DNA of 64,000 bases from Rhexocercosporidium sp. MPI-PUGE-AT-0058 (lineage: Eukaryota; Ascomycota; Leotiomycetes; Helotiales): the NCBI GenBank assembly GCA_020746875.1, contig JAGTJL010000005.1, forward strand, positions 372,001-436,000, in the 5' to 3' direction. Below the pieces are notes generated by a model. It was not told where the DNA came from. It ran no database searches and worked only from the letters and a program-made list of their open reading frames with translations. Shown here one piece after another: positions 10,551-22,075 of this stretch. Numbering within the stretch: the first letter of the stretch is position 1; each line of letters starts with the position of its first letter. Both the position numbers and the translations under genes were made by a program.

Positions 10551-13083
10551 ATGGCGGAAACAATATCAGAGCCCTTCTTCAAGGGAAGCACAGGAAGAAG
10601 TTCCCGAGGCCTTCTTCGATTGATAATTTTGTGCTTAATTGCAGCTGCGTATGTACTCCAGAGCCCCCCGACAGCCAGTTAACATTTGATGCTTCTCCAG
10701 CCCAGTCTGCTTGATGGGATAATACTTACCAGAAAGGAGCTATACTAACCGTAATACAGAGCCGTCGCGTCCAGATTGTTCTCCGTGATCCGCTTTGAGA
10801 GCATCATTCACGAATGTCAGTTCCGAATCCTCGAATGCCACATCTCCCCTCAGCACAACACCCAGCTCCTCTGGGACTCTAGCTAATTAACTTGCAGTCG
10901 ATCCTTGGTTCAATTTCAGAGCAACGAAATACTTGGTGCAACATGGCTTCTACGACTTTTGGGATTGGTTCGATGACCGAACGTGGCATCCACTGGGACG
11001 AGTTACTGGAGGAACACTATACCCAGGTTTGATGGTGACCAGTGGTGCCATTTACCACGCCCTGCGAGCTCTCACGATTCCAGTCGATATCCGAAACATT
11101 TGTGTGCTACTCGCGCCTGGATTCTCCGGACTCACTGCTTTCGCAACATACCTCTTTACGAACGAGATGTCAACTTCTCCTTCTGCTGGCCTACTCGCTG
11201 CCATCTTCATGGGTATTGCCCCAGGTTACATCTCGCGATCAGTTGCTGGCAGCTACGATAACGAGGCAATTGCCATTTTCTTACTCGTATTTACGTTCTA
11301 CCTTTGGATTAAGGCACTGAAGGTTGGATCGGCATACTGGGGTGCTCTATGTGCACTCTTCTACGGATACATGGTGTCAGCTTGGGGAGGATATGTCTTC
11401 ATTACCAACTTAATCCCATTGCACGTATTTGTGCTTGTCTGCATGGGACGGTTCAGCCCAAGACTATATGTGAGCTACTGCTCGTGGTATGCTCTGGGGA
11501 CGTTGGCAAGCATGCAGATTCCTTTTGTTGGATTCTTGCCAATCCGCAGTAGCGAGCATATGTCAGCTCTTGGTGGGTAACCTTCTATTCCAGTTTAAAA
11601 TATGGCTGACTTTGGTAGGGGTTTTCGGTCTCCTCCAATTGGTTGGATTTGTCGAGTTCGTCCGTTCCGGCGTGCCAAGCAAGCAGTTCGCTACCCTTCT
11701 CAGGGGCTTCGTCCTCGCCGTCTTTGTTGTTGCCTTCGGGGGTCTGGTGCTCTTGACGGTTGGTGGAGTAATTGCACCATGGACCGGTCGTTTCTACTCC
11801 CTCTGGGATACTGGATACGCAAAGATCCATATTCCAATCATTGCCTCCGTATCTGAGCATCAACCAACCGCTTGGCCAGCATTCTTCTTCGACTTGAATC
11901 TTCTCATCTGGCTCTTCCCTGCAGGTGTCTATCTCTGCTTCCAGAAGCTTGCCGATGAGCAGGTATTCATTGTCGTCTACTCTATTCTCGCCAGCTACTT
12001 CTCTGGTGTCATGGTTCGACTTATGCTCACACTAACTCCGATTGTTTGTGTTTCTGCTGCTCTCGCCTTGTCTAGTCTTTTGGACACGTACTTGACTATC
12101 CGATCGCCAGAAGCTCCGGTCGAAGGTGCCCCGGACGCAACCGGCAATGGAAAGACTTCAAAGGGTGGCCTACGCTCTATGCGTCAGCCACTCGTTGGTA
12201 TCTACACCACCTTTTCTAAGGGTACTGTTGTTGGAGCCCTGACCTCGTACCTCTTGATCTTCGTTATGCACTGCACTTGGGTCACCTCTAATGCTTATTC
12301 TTCCCCATCCGTCGTATTGGCAAGCAGACTGCCCGACGGAAGTCAACATATCATTGATGATTACAGAGAAGCATACCAATGGCTTCGCCAGAACACCGCT
12401 GAGGATGCCAAAATCATGTCATGGTGGGATTACGGTTACCAAATCGGTGGTATGGCTGATCGCCCAACACTTGTTGACAACAATACCTGGAACAACACGC
12501 ACATTGCAACTGTTGGAAAGGCCATGAGCTCCCGCGAAGAGGTCAGCTACCCAATCATGCGCCAACACGAGGTTGACTACGTTCTTGTTATCTTCGGAGG
12601 TCTTTTGGGCTACTCTGGAGATGATATCAACAAGTTCTTGTGGATGGTGAGAATTGCCGAGGGAATTTGGCCTGATGAGGTCAAGGAGCGTGACTTCTTC
12701 ACCGAGAGAGGAGAGTATAGAGTTGATGATGGTGCCACTGAGACTATGAAGAACAGCTTGATGTACGCATCTCACACCTAATTTTGAGAACTCCTGCTAA
12801 CAAACATTACAGGTACAAGATGTCTTACTACAACTATAACTCCCTCTTCCCTCCCGGACAGGCACAAGACCGTGTCCGTGGTGTCAAGCTTCCAGATGTT
12901 GGACCAACGTTGAACACAGTCGAAGAGGCATTTACCAGCGAGAACTGGATCGTCCGAATCTACAAGGTCAAGGACCTTGACAACGTCGGCAGAGATCACG
13001 CCTCAGCCGCGTCATTTGAGAGAGGGAACAAGAAGAAGAAGACGATAAAGAAGAGAGGACCAAAAGTTTTAAGAGTTGAGTAG
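10551..13083 (+). CDS. STT3: Oligosaccharyltransferase catalytic subunit STT3
   Basis: Five exons (10551-10648, 10760-10815, 10898-11572, 11619-12762, 12813-13083) join in consistent phase to 747 residues, the normal length. STT3 is the ER membrane enzyme that transfers the dolichol-linked glycan to Asn of N-X-S/T sequons. The first luminal loop has the metal-binding motif [10 protein letters not shown]. Multiple membrane helices follow, with the motif [14 protein letters not shown] and [15 protein letters not shown] across the third intron. The catalytic WWDYG signature is near residue 545, then [13 protein letters not shown]. The last exon carries [12 protein letters not shown] and ends in a basic [10 protein letters not shown] tail. 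The first intron has a perfect TACTAAC branch site. The 46-nt third and 50-nt fourth introns are short but needed to keep the frame. Confidence 0.97.
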
Positions 13084-14499
13084 ACGGGTGTTGGAGAAAG
13101 GAAGAAAGATCGGCAGCCTCATGTATCTGTATCATAACACACTTTTCATTACTGGGCAAGCAGGCAGGTTTTTTAAAAAGTGTAGCGAGTTTATATAGAA
13201 ATGTACTCGTAAATATGGCCTGGCTTGCAAGTGAGTCGTTGGCGCTATGTCATTTGCCGTACTTCTGATTGCATTTTACTGTCTCGGCCTGCTTTTGCAC
13301 ATTGCGAAGGTCCTAGGTGTTGTGATACCCCTTGGTTACCTATTGGTATCATGTAACGAAATAAGAGACTATCTCCCAATCCGAGTTGGTCTACGGTAAG
13401 ATTCATGCAACCCAGTTTGAAAGGACAGGAGACATGTAGGCAGGCCCTGGGGTCCCTTCGAGGGATGAGCCCCCGTGGAGACTAGGAATCCTTGTTTTTC
13501 ATTATTTTTTCCCTCCAACTTTTTGGTTTTTTTTTAAAAGCCTTGATGGGATTGAGATTCTTTGCTGCCTGGATTTTTGCAGGTGCTCGTGTCCATTATT
13601 TAAGCTTTAGTGCAGACTCAAGTCATGCTTTGGTTATTCCTTCGTTCTTGCTTGTTTGGTGACTAGGTTGTCAATATTCAGCGCGCCACACTTGTGTACT
13701 TGACAATTGATGAACACGAAAACATTCACTTAGGAGTTGTTTCAAATTCAATCGCGATGATTTGAATCCTATTTCTTGAATTTATTTCTCAAGTAAACTA
13801 AGGCGTATGTATTGTCCCGGGCCTTTGTTTAAGGAAGGGGTATCGTGAATATTGTCCCCTCGGTTTGTTAAATCAAGGGATAGATGGTTGCTTCAAGCAA
13901 AGATTTATCTAGCTCAGAACATCATCGCATAGAAGACCCTTATTCTACAGCCCTCTGACTTGGCTTTGTTTTCTTGTAAAGAGGAACGCACCGGATCCTA
14001 TGCATGCTGTTGCATTACTGCTAGGTTATTTAAGAGCATGTAGGTGTGTCCGCCCTGGTGCAGGACGTGACATACTGATGCTATAGATACTGTATTCTCT
14101 AGAAACCTCAATGTGTCGAGATGAAAAACTGAACTTTTTCTCTATTGATATGTTTGTCGAGGTGGGGGTGTTCAAAGCTGAACATATCTTTGATGAGGTT
14201 TGTTTTGATTTGGACGGAAAAGGAAAGGTCGATATGCTCCAAAGAGCCCTCCCCCAGCACCTTGAATTTCCTCGCAGAATCACCAGCAACGACTATGAGT
14301 CTCAGCACAACGCCCTTGTTCCTGTTGTCTGCACAATAGGTACGAACCCGCTTTTCGGAGCCATTGTCCTCATTCACCGCCTCTCCACTACAGTCCTCGA
14401 TAACAAGAATCACAAGATGCTCTCAATGTAAGCCATGCCCACCAGCAATATTGCCTTGATAGATCGCGCCCGCTGTTCGAACAACTAGAGCCTCTGCTG
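13084..14499. other. Intergenic region after STT3
   Basis: About 1.4 kb. A 106-codon plus-strand frame (14111-14431) begins with an ATG but has no recognisable domain. A GTAAGC...GATAG pair 35 nt apart would fuse it in frame to the next gene (upstream of MNDPSF), but 35 nt is shorter than any other intron here, so I leave it out. The rest is A/T-rich with no RNA gene seen. Confidence 0.45.
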
Positions 14500-17385
14500 A
14501 TGAATGACCCCAGCTTCAAAACCAATCGAGCCTCGAGCGACAGCGAGGATTCCAGCTCCTCGTCTAATGAAGAACGTGTCATACCCCCTGGAACACCCTA
14601 CCTGACGAAAGTGAATGGCAAGCTGGCGTGGGCGCGCAAGAAGACGCCCAAGCCCATCAACCCTGTGCAGGATCTGCTGGGGGAAGCTTTCGGAAGCAGA
14701 GCTGTAATTGTCCGCAGGCGATCCAAGTCTCTCGAGAGACCAGTCAGGAAGGTCATATTGGGGAACGGCCCAATGGCGCGACCACAGCAGCTCAGCTATT
14801 CGGCCCCTATCCCACAACAAGCTTTTACAGCTTCTATGCCACCGATGGCACACTACTCTCATCACCCTCCGCAGTACCCTCCCCAGCATCCTCCTCAATA
14901 CCTATTACAACCTATACCGCAGCCTGGTCCGCAACCCTCGCAGCCTCCACGACTCTATATTCCACAGCAACCCCCCATTCCCGCTCCACTGTTCGTACAA
15001 AGAAGCCCAACAGAGAAGGAGAAGGAGCAGCTTAAGTTGTTTGATGCGCATTTCAACACGACTGTCAAGCCACGAACCACAAGAGTCACATCAGCCTCGA
15101 GTGAGGATTCGCAAGAGAAGGCCAAGGACAAGCAGCAAGAGAAAGTCAACAAGAAGGTCGCAGAGAGTGGTACAGAAGAAAGCACAACAAAGGTCAAAAT
15201 CGCAATTACAAGACATGTGTGTGGTGACTGTGGACGACTGAGATCTCGAAAGTATCACCATGATCACCCGCTCAGGCCAGGAGAGATACCAGAGTTGGCG
15301 TTTTGCAGAAAGTGTCAAAAAGATGCTAGCTCTACAAGCGAATCAAGTGATGCCGAAGAGGAGGAGAAGGTCCAAAAGAAGACGAAGTCCAAGAAGAAGA
15401 AGAAGTCCAAGAAGACCAAGGCGTCAAGCAAGGTAAGTGGAAGCAAAACTATTAATGGCAATGCAGTTACTGATATTGACAAAGAAGACCGTCCAAAGCT
15501 CCGATGACGATGAGGAGTCTTCCGATCACCCAGAAGCCCCGACGAAGGCCAAGCCTGATCAACCCAAGCCTCAACCCGAAAAGGTCAGTCTTGTTTACTT
15601 TCATTTCACCTTCGGACAAATTTGCTAATATGTGGTCATAGCCATCGGCAAATGCAAAGCAAGCAACATCCGAAGATTACATCGTCGTTGAAGAGAAGGT
15701 CTCGAGCCACGAACGGCAACCAAGAGGAAGATCGCAGAGCCAGGCACCTCAAGAATACGACACCCAGAGACGACCCTTGTCGCCTATAGTCAGGCAGCTT
15801 TCTGTGTCTCCGTCAAGTTTACGATCCTACGCCAGATCGTCTCGACAGGATCATCCGAGGAATGTGCCAGCTCCAATCGAAATTCGTGAGGTCTTCAGAG
15901 AGCCTGCTCGTCGCCAATCGCCGCATATCCCATACAGATATGTTGAGGTTATCCCGGACCAAGACAATTTCGAGCGGAAAGAGCCATCATATCCGAGAAA
16001 GGTTCCTATTCATTTCGTCGATGAGGTTGTCTTTGAGAAGGCAACATCGCCTAAGCACAACCACCAGTCGGACAAAGCACACGAGAGAGCTTCATCTTAT
16101 AAGGACTACATCGCGGAAGAGCCAGAAAGCATACCCAGAAGTTACCATGCTAGAGTGCAAGACTTTGACCAAGATTCATTGAGTCGAGGTCCACCTTCTT
16201 CGAGACATGAGACTTTTGACGTACGTGAAGAATCAAACAGAGGACCGCCTTCTTCAATGCATGACAGCTTCGAGGTGCATGAAGCAGCAAATCGAGGGCC
16301 ACCAAGCAGAGAACATAGCATCGAACAGCTGGATGCAATGAATTACATGCGCTCAAGTGAGGCACGACGACGCCGCAAAAGAGAGCGAGCCCCACCTGGA
16401 ACACCAGACTTTCGTCCGTGGGACGAGCCGCACATTGTCTATCCCGCAAGCGATGACGAGGTTATTGTTGTTACGGAGACCTACGAGTATCGAAAGCAAA
16501 AGCAGGCACAGGGTGAGGAAGAACGTAGGAGACAAGAGTATATTGATCGAGCAACGTGGAGTCCTCGCAATCATAATCAGGTCTCTGCTGAAGACGCATC
16601 CAGATACTATCATGAAGATTGGTTAGGAGCAGAGCTGCCATTGATCGTAGGAAAGCCGTACCAGCCATATCAGCCCGCCAAGCCCAAGAAAGGGTACCGG
16701 AGAGATAGGCATCCAGAGTCTGAGCTGACTGAGTCGGAGGCTAGCTATGATTACAAAGAGTCAGGTATGTGTTCAGTATCATCGTCCTTTTCCTCGACGT
16801 TAAGTAGGATGCTGACAGAGTACAGCTCGAGATTCTCTTCCACGAGCTCCAACTCCTCCGTCACCGCCCCTCTATGAATCCGAGGTCAACAAATGGGCAG
16901 GTATAAATCATATGGATTGGGGTGACGAGTCTGCAGACCAGCAGGATATAGTAGTCCATATGCCTCCTGTCGAGATACCGGGCCGTCAGCGAAGCAATTC
17001 CAACACTCAGCCAGCATTTGTGCGAGAGGCTACAGATGATGGAACAGAGAGAGCTTTGATAGTCTCTCCTAGACATTTGGACGAAAGAAAGCTGGGTGCC
17101 TACCACGATTACTCAGAGTCAAATCTTACGGAGAGACAGCATCGGGATAGATTCAATGAGTTCTCGGCTTCGAACATAACAGAACTGGAGAGACAAGCTG
17201 AGGTTGAGGCTAGACACGTCACATTCAGAGAGACTCCTTCATCGAGATCCATACACGATGATCGGGCATCACCAGAAGCTCACAGCCAGCAGTCACAGGT
17301 TGAGTATAGTAGAGGTAGAGGTAGAGGAGAGGTTGGTGGCGACATAAGTTGGGGGGATATGTGGCGAATGGGCAACATGTTGTGA
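14500..17385 (+). CDS. Large disordered protein with CX2C-X24-CX2C motif
   Basis: Four exons (14500-15432, 15485-15583, 15642-16764, 16826-17385; introns 52, 58 and 61 nt) give 904 residues. The only compact element is about residues 243-275: HVCGDCGRLRSRKYHHDH ... FCRKC, a CX2C-X24-CX2C potential zinc site of the kind seen in uncharacterised filamentous-fungal proteins. The rest is low-complexity: Ser-rich N-terminus, Pro/Gln tract (YPPQHPPQY), acidic Ser tract followed by KKTKSKKKKKSKK, and a long charged tail. Three imperfect repeats around RGPPSS occur near the middle of exon 3 (SRGPPSSRHETFDV, NRGPPSSMHDSFEV, NRGPPSREHS). The basic tracts suggest nuclear localisation (inference). The start codon is the first ATG of the frame; an extra upstream exon cannot be ruled out. 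Confidence 0.8.
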
Positions 17386-17876
17386 TGGTCTGAGACGATG
17401 ATAAGGCTGGGTTATGAGTGATTGCAGGTTGGAAAAGTACTGTTGGAGACTAAGATGTCGCGGATTTGTCGGATTAAAGCGCGTACCTAGATATTGGTAG
17501 TTTAGCGGAATTAATACGAATGTTTCTGTATTTTCACTGGGATCGGTAAGGTAGATTAGTCAAGTGACTCTTGGGTAAGTCCAAAACGTACGGAAGCACT
17601 CCTTCAAAGACGTCAAACAGCTTAGAGAGTGCTTTCTTACTAAGTCATCCCCCTTTTCTATCTATCTGTCTAGCTCATCGGGGCAACTTCATCTTTGCAT
17701 ACGTCTTCCTGTCCTTCGTGCTTCTCATAACGTATCGCTCGGCCAGGGTATGAATTGACGACATGAATCACTGGCCGAGATCCATCCCCTTCTTCTATAA
17801 CCTTTTACCAAATCGATTGTTGATCCGTCGAGGCCCCGAGGGTCCATTCGGTCTTGCCATCAAATGCAACAGCTAC
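17386..17876. other. Convergent 3' intergenic region
   Basis: Roughly 490 bp between two genes that converge. No conserved frame or RNA gene was seen. Confidence 0.5.
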
Positions 17877-18944
17877 TTATTCGAACAGAAAAGAAGACAG
17901 ACGTTCTCTTGCTTCAATATCCTCCCATTCCACTAAAATCCGTGCTTTGGATTCTTCCATCTTCATCTGTACTAGCCTCTCCATCGCTGCCTGCTCCTCT
18001 TCACTCAAAAGAAGTACTCTGGATTTCCACAATTCTTCCGTTCTAGAGACTTCTGTCCGCTCGCCAAAGAACCTTTCATCCAAATACTTCCAGTATATAG
18101 TATCAAACGCCCAGCTCCTTCTAGCTGCATAATTGAGCCAGAAGCGGCCGGACTCCCAACTCTCGCGCATATACGCCAAGTGTAGTAAGCCGTCAAGTTC
18201 CATTTCTTGCTCTACCTCTTCTATTGCCGAAAGCCACGTCCTCAGTCGTCCCTCATATTGCTTCTTCCAGTCATCAATTCCATTCTCCCACATCTCGGGC
18301 ACGTCAAGTAGCAACCACCATGGCGAGTCCAGGATGAATTGAGTCGGTCCCACATAAGCGAATTCCCAGTCAATAGCTCCAAGAATCTGGTCGTCATCAT
18401 CAACCATAACATTTGATGGCCTAAAGTCATCGGACCAGAGGCGGAAGCTATCCGATCCGCTAGGCGCTTTCAATGTCGTGGGTGCGGACCTAGATTTTGA
18501 CTGGGCAGACCAGTCGTCCTCAGTAAATCCAAACTTAGACAATCGGCCCTGTGTCGCAAGTCTGCGAAACAGCTGGCGGGCGACGTATTTGTTTCTGCAG
18601 TCGTCCTCTGATGATATCATATCGTTGTGCTGGAAGATAAGTGTAGCCAACTGCATTTCGGCTAGTGATGTATACCACTGGTCTGCTGTCTGATACGTTG
18701 TACCCTCTGGCGGAAAGACAGATATCGGAATATTGGAGAGCTGGGCCATGTTGCTCATATTCAGAGTGATAGGTCGTCCAGTAACATCGTAGGATCCGGG
18801 ACTTGTCTCCACTAGTGCTCCAATTCGCGGGAATGTAGGCTGTGCAAGCTGCTGCCCGCTTGTGACTGTAACAGATTTCCAACTACTGCGGAAAACTGAT
18901 AATCTGTCACAATATTCGAACCTATAACCAAAGCCCAAGGCCAT
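17877..18944 (-). pseudogene. Aminoglycoside-phosphotransferase-fold protein lacking the N-lobe
   Basis: A single open frame of 355 residues matches the C-terminal part of fungal APH/choline-kinase-like proteins. The pattern FPRIGAL (39-44), the catalytic-loop-like DFRPSNV (173-179, with Asp and Asn) and the metal-binding DWEF (192-195) are present. The tail WWLLLDVPEMW ... WLNYAARRSWAFDTIYW is typical of these proteins. The N-lobe with the glycine loop and ATP-anchoring Lys, normally about 120-150 residues before FPRIG, is absent. Only about 100 bp separate this frame from the stop codon of the next gene upstream, so there is no room for it. The catalytic loop also reads SDDFRPSN rather than the usual H-G-D-F. 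The gene is therefore probably a 5'-truncated, inactive remnant, although the frame itself is intact. Confidence 0.7.
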
Positions 18945-19045
18945 TCTCTCATGCCAAGGACATCATGATCTTGTACAGAGATCAAAAGTCTCATCTCACA
19001 TCCACGCTCCTTCTGCTAAAATCTTCCCTATGCTACAACTATACG

Positions 19046-19963
19046 TCATGACTTGACATCCACCACATCCAGGAATGCAATGAAAACGCGTGGTGGTTTG
19101 AAATCTCGTTTCTTCGGGGCGGCTCTAAGAACACCAACGTGCTTGATTGCTTCCGAAATGTTATCGCGAGCCTTCCTCAACCGATCCAACTGAGTCGTGT
19201 TGCGAAGCTGTTGAGGAATATCCTCGTCCGTTCCGCTGAAACGGACCAGGTTCAATGAAACCTCGTCTGCTTCCAAGGGTGCAGTAGCCTGAAGAGGCAG
19301 GTAGCAATAGACAGTGATTTCTTCCAGTGGTTGTGGTGATGTGCCGCGTGTTCGCGAGAGCAGGTTCAACAGCCAATCAAAGTCAGATGCAAAAGTTGCC
19401 AAGTTGAAGGGCTTAATTCGATTCGATTGAACTGCGAATCGTTGCAAATAAGAATATCGGAGAGTGAATTCCATAAGAAGAGAATCTTCTGCATGGGGCA
19501 TCGTGGCTCGAAAGTTGCTACCCGGGCTGAGGCTAGGGCAAGTGATATCGCATTGCCAGTTTACATATATCTCGGCCGGGAGATTGAAACCCACTTGTGC
19601 TATCCGAGAACGACGGGCACCTTCTATCGCGACTATTCCGTCCATCTCGGTTCCAAATTCGAGTTGATAATGTTGAAGACCGACGTTTCTCGCCTCTCGG
19701 CATGTGTGTAGGATTGAGGGGAGTTTCTTCCCGTGGGTGTAGTACAGGTGTGGCCAGTCCGACCCGCTGAATGCGTCACCCCAATATTCGAGGCCGTCTT
19801 CTGAGTACCATATGTCGAAAAGTCGAGGCTCTGAGCAGACAGCTTCCCATACTAGGAGCCTGAGCTCAAGTGGGAAGTTTGGAAACACCTCAAACACTCC
19901 AGGCTGCTTGATAGCCGCTGCATCGATATCGGGTAAGGACCCTGTGGCAATGGATTCCGACAT
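19046..19963 (-). CDS. 2EXR domain protein
   Basis: A single exon of 305 residues. The N-terminal 2EXR motif is clear: FEVFPNFPLELRLLVWEAVCSEPR (residues 24-47), followed by the usual LPSILHTCREARNVGLQHYQLEF. These domains are abundant and expanded in filamentous ascomycetes and have no assigned biochemical function. I start at the ATG at 19963 because the frame upstream has only a TTG and the 2EXR motif begins soon after. Its stop lies about 100 bp before the truncated kinase frame, in the same orientation. Confidence 0.88.
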   Translation of the reverse strand: MSESIATGSLPDIDAAAIKQPGVFEVFPNFPLELRLLVWEAVCSEPRLFDIWYSEDGLEYWGDAFSGSDWPHLYYTHGKKLPSILHTCREARNVGLQHYQLEFGTEMDGIVAIEGARRSRIAQVGFNLPAEIYVNWQCDITCPSLSPGSNFRATMPHAEDSLLMEFTLRYSYLQRFAVQSNRIKPFNLATFASDFDWLLNLLSRTRGTSPQPLEEITVYCYLPLQATAPLEADEVSLNLVRFSGTDEDIPQQLRNTTQLDRLRKARDNISEAIKHVGVLRAAPKKRDFKPPRVFIAFLDVVDVKS

Positions 19964-21408
19964 GTTCTGGCTATCGGTGTAGCTTCTGGTGACTGCTGGA
20001 ATGAGTGATGCTGATGACGATGCAACGATGCATGGAATTTTGATGTTTGGAGTTTTGAAGTTCTGCAGTGGTGATCGATGATAGCATGATAGCCGAGGGA
20101 GAGGACGAGGAGCTGAGCTGAGGTTGAGATTAGGTTTCGTTATCTCGGCTATTGACCCGGATTCCAAAACACTTGAGTGTGCTTATCCGAGACTCTGAGG
20201 AACAAATTATCATCCTGTTCCTTAAAGACAAGATGTGCATAATTCTTAGCGTTTTTCCTCTAGAAGAGGGGAAGGGGACTGACAAGATCATCCCGAATAT
20301 TTTTTTTCAAAAAGCATACTCAGATTGGACTCCTACAACAGTCCCGACGCCCTGGTCCAGTCGCTAAATTCTACAAACTGATACACACCACTACACATAA
20401 TCATTTTACCTCCCAGCTCTAGTTCCTTGAAGTACTGTACGCTTCTACAGCGTACGGATAATTCAGTGGAGAAATATTCTGATAATTCGGAGATATCTGA
20501 GCAAATACTCGACAGATAGGATAAGTGAAGCAGCTTCTGTAAAGCTCACCCACATCCCTACTTTAACCTTAGACGAGTGCGAGCTCAATCTGTCTAATAG
20601 CTATTTGAATCACTAGACCGAACTTCAAGTAAGGAAAGAAATCGCATCTACCAATCGTCATTAAAATCTCAAGAAAGTTGGTGGGAAAAAGACATTTTCA
20701 CTTCTTGATAAGCGAGTAAACAATCAGCCTCCTCTCCGAAACCCTACATCAGCGGAGCATTTCTCATTCCTACCATCCTCTCGAGTTGTCGCAGCACCAA
20801 TTGCTAAGCCCTATTAGAATCCAACACAACCGGACCGGCTCCCTCAACAATCCCCTCTTCCATCCCATCCTCTACGCATCGGTGAACACCTAGCATCTCC
20901 GCCTAACACCAAGTCCGCGACTACAACTACACCACAGCTACCACGACATACACCATCACAATCCCGGGCTTCCGGCCCCTGCCCAACCGCTAAACAGCGC
21001 ACACAACCGCAAGACCTGCGTGATCGTGTACACACCTGTGAGAGAATCTTAGGGGAGGTATGACGGCCGATGAGAGGTTTCCATGCGGCTTGCCGTTGGG
21101 ATGGAACGCGAGAGTGGTACTGGCTGATGAGATAGAGAGGCGGGTATCTGCATAGAATAGTCTCGGGGATGATGTTTGTTTAGTGTGATGGAAATGATGA
21201 TGTCGTGTGGAGAGATCGCAGGAGATGGGTATCACGGGGTGGTTAGACAGGTAGATCGAGATCTAGATCTGGTTTTTGATCTCCGATGCAGTGGATAGGA
21301 AATCTTGAGGTTTTGGATTAGCGGGTAAGTGGACCGTGGATATGGATATTCCAAGCTTTAGAGTGGACTTGCGTGATGAGTTTGAAGTACCTAGATCCGA
21401 AGCTCGTG

Positions 21409-21436
21409 ATAGGAATAGGAATAGGAATAGGAATAG
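21409..21436 (+). repeat. AATAGG microsatellite
   Basis: About four and a half tandem copies of the 6-mer AATAGG. Confidence 0.85.
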
Positions 21437-21814
21437 AACGAATGATGAGAGGCATGAGACATCCACAAGCCTTCAAGCCCTGATAGTCCAAGAGAAGAAG
21501 GATTTGGATACTGAATACGTAGCGTGCGGTTCCTGCATGACGAGATCGTCTTGTCGATCGATATCGTCGCTCTTTTATGAGACATCGCCGTTATCAGTGC
21601 CGCATGACAATAGCGAGATAGGTCTGAAGACGCATCACGTCCCATCTCAATTCAACTCGTATCGCCGCCCATCCTCGGGAAACACCACAGCTTCTTCGAC
21701 AGTCACCCAGGGATAGAGAGCAGTTCAGAAGTACGTACCGTACCGCACCGTATATCTCCCACCGTCTCAATACCACGTTACTACTTCCTAGTGCCTCACC
21801 CGCATGATCTGGTT

Positions 21815-21836
21815 CCCCCCCCCCCCCCCCCCCCCC
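21815..21836 (+). repeat. Poly-C tract of 22
   Basis: An uninterrupted run of 22 C. The length may be uncertain because such tracts are error-prone in sequencing. Confidence 0.95.
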
Positions 21837-22050
21837 ACCTGGGCACACAACCGTAACCACCACATGCCACCTCCCGCTTCCTAACGCGCGTTTGGAACAT
21901 CCGTCACCTGGCTGTCCGCACCACTTCTCAAGCCAGATTGAATTACACAAAGCATTCAACGGGGCTGTGGTCCGCTCGGGGTCCGTTCGGAGATACAGCA
22001 GCCAGAGAGTAAGTACATGTGCATTTTGATTAGGTCGGGATGTGTTGATG

Positions 22051-22075
22051 TACTGTACTGTACTGTACTGTACTG
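22051..22075 (+). repeat. TACTG microsatellite
   Basis: Five perfect tandem copies of TACTG. The same word recurs singly through the following 8 kb. Confidence 0.95.

Noticed and set aside
14111..14431. 106-codon plus-strand frame, and its possible fusion to the gene at 14500
   Set aside because: The only in-frame splice would need a 35-nt intron, shorter than any other in the window, and no domain is visible.
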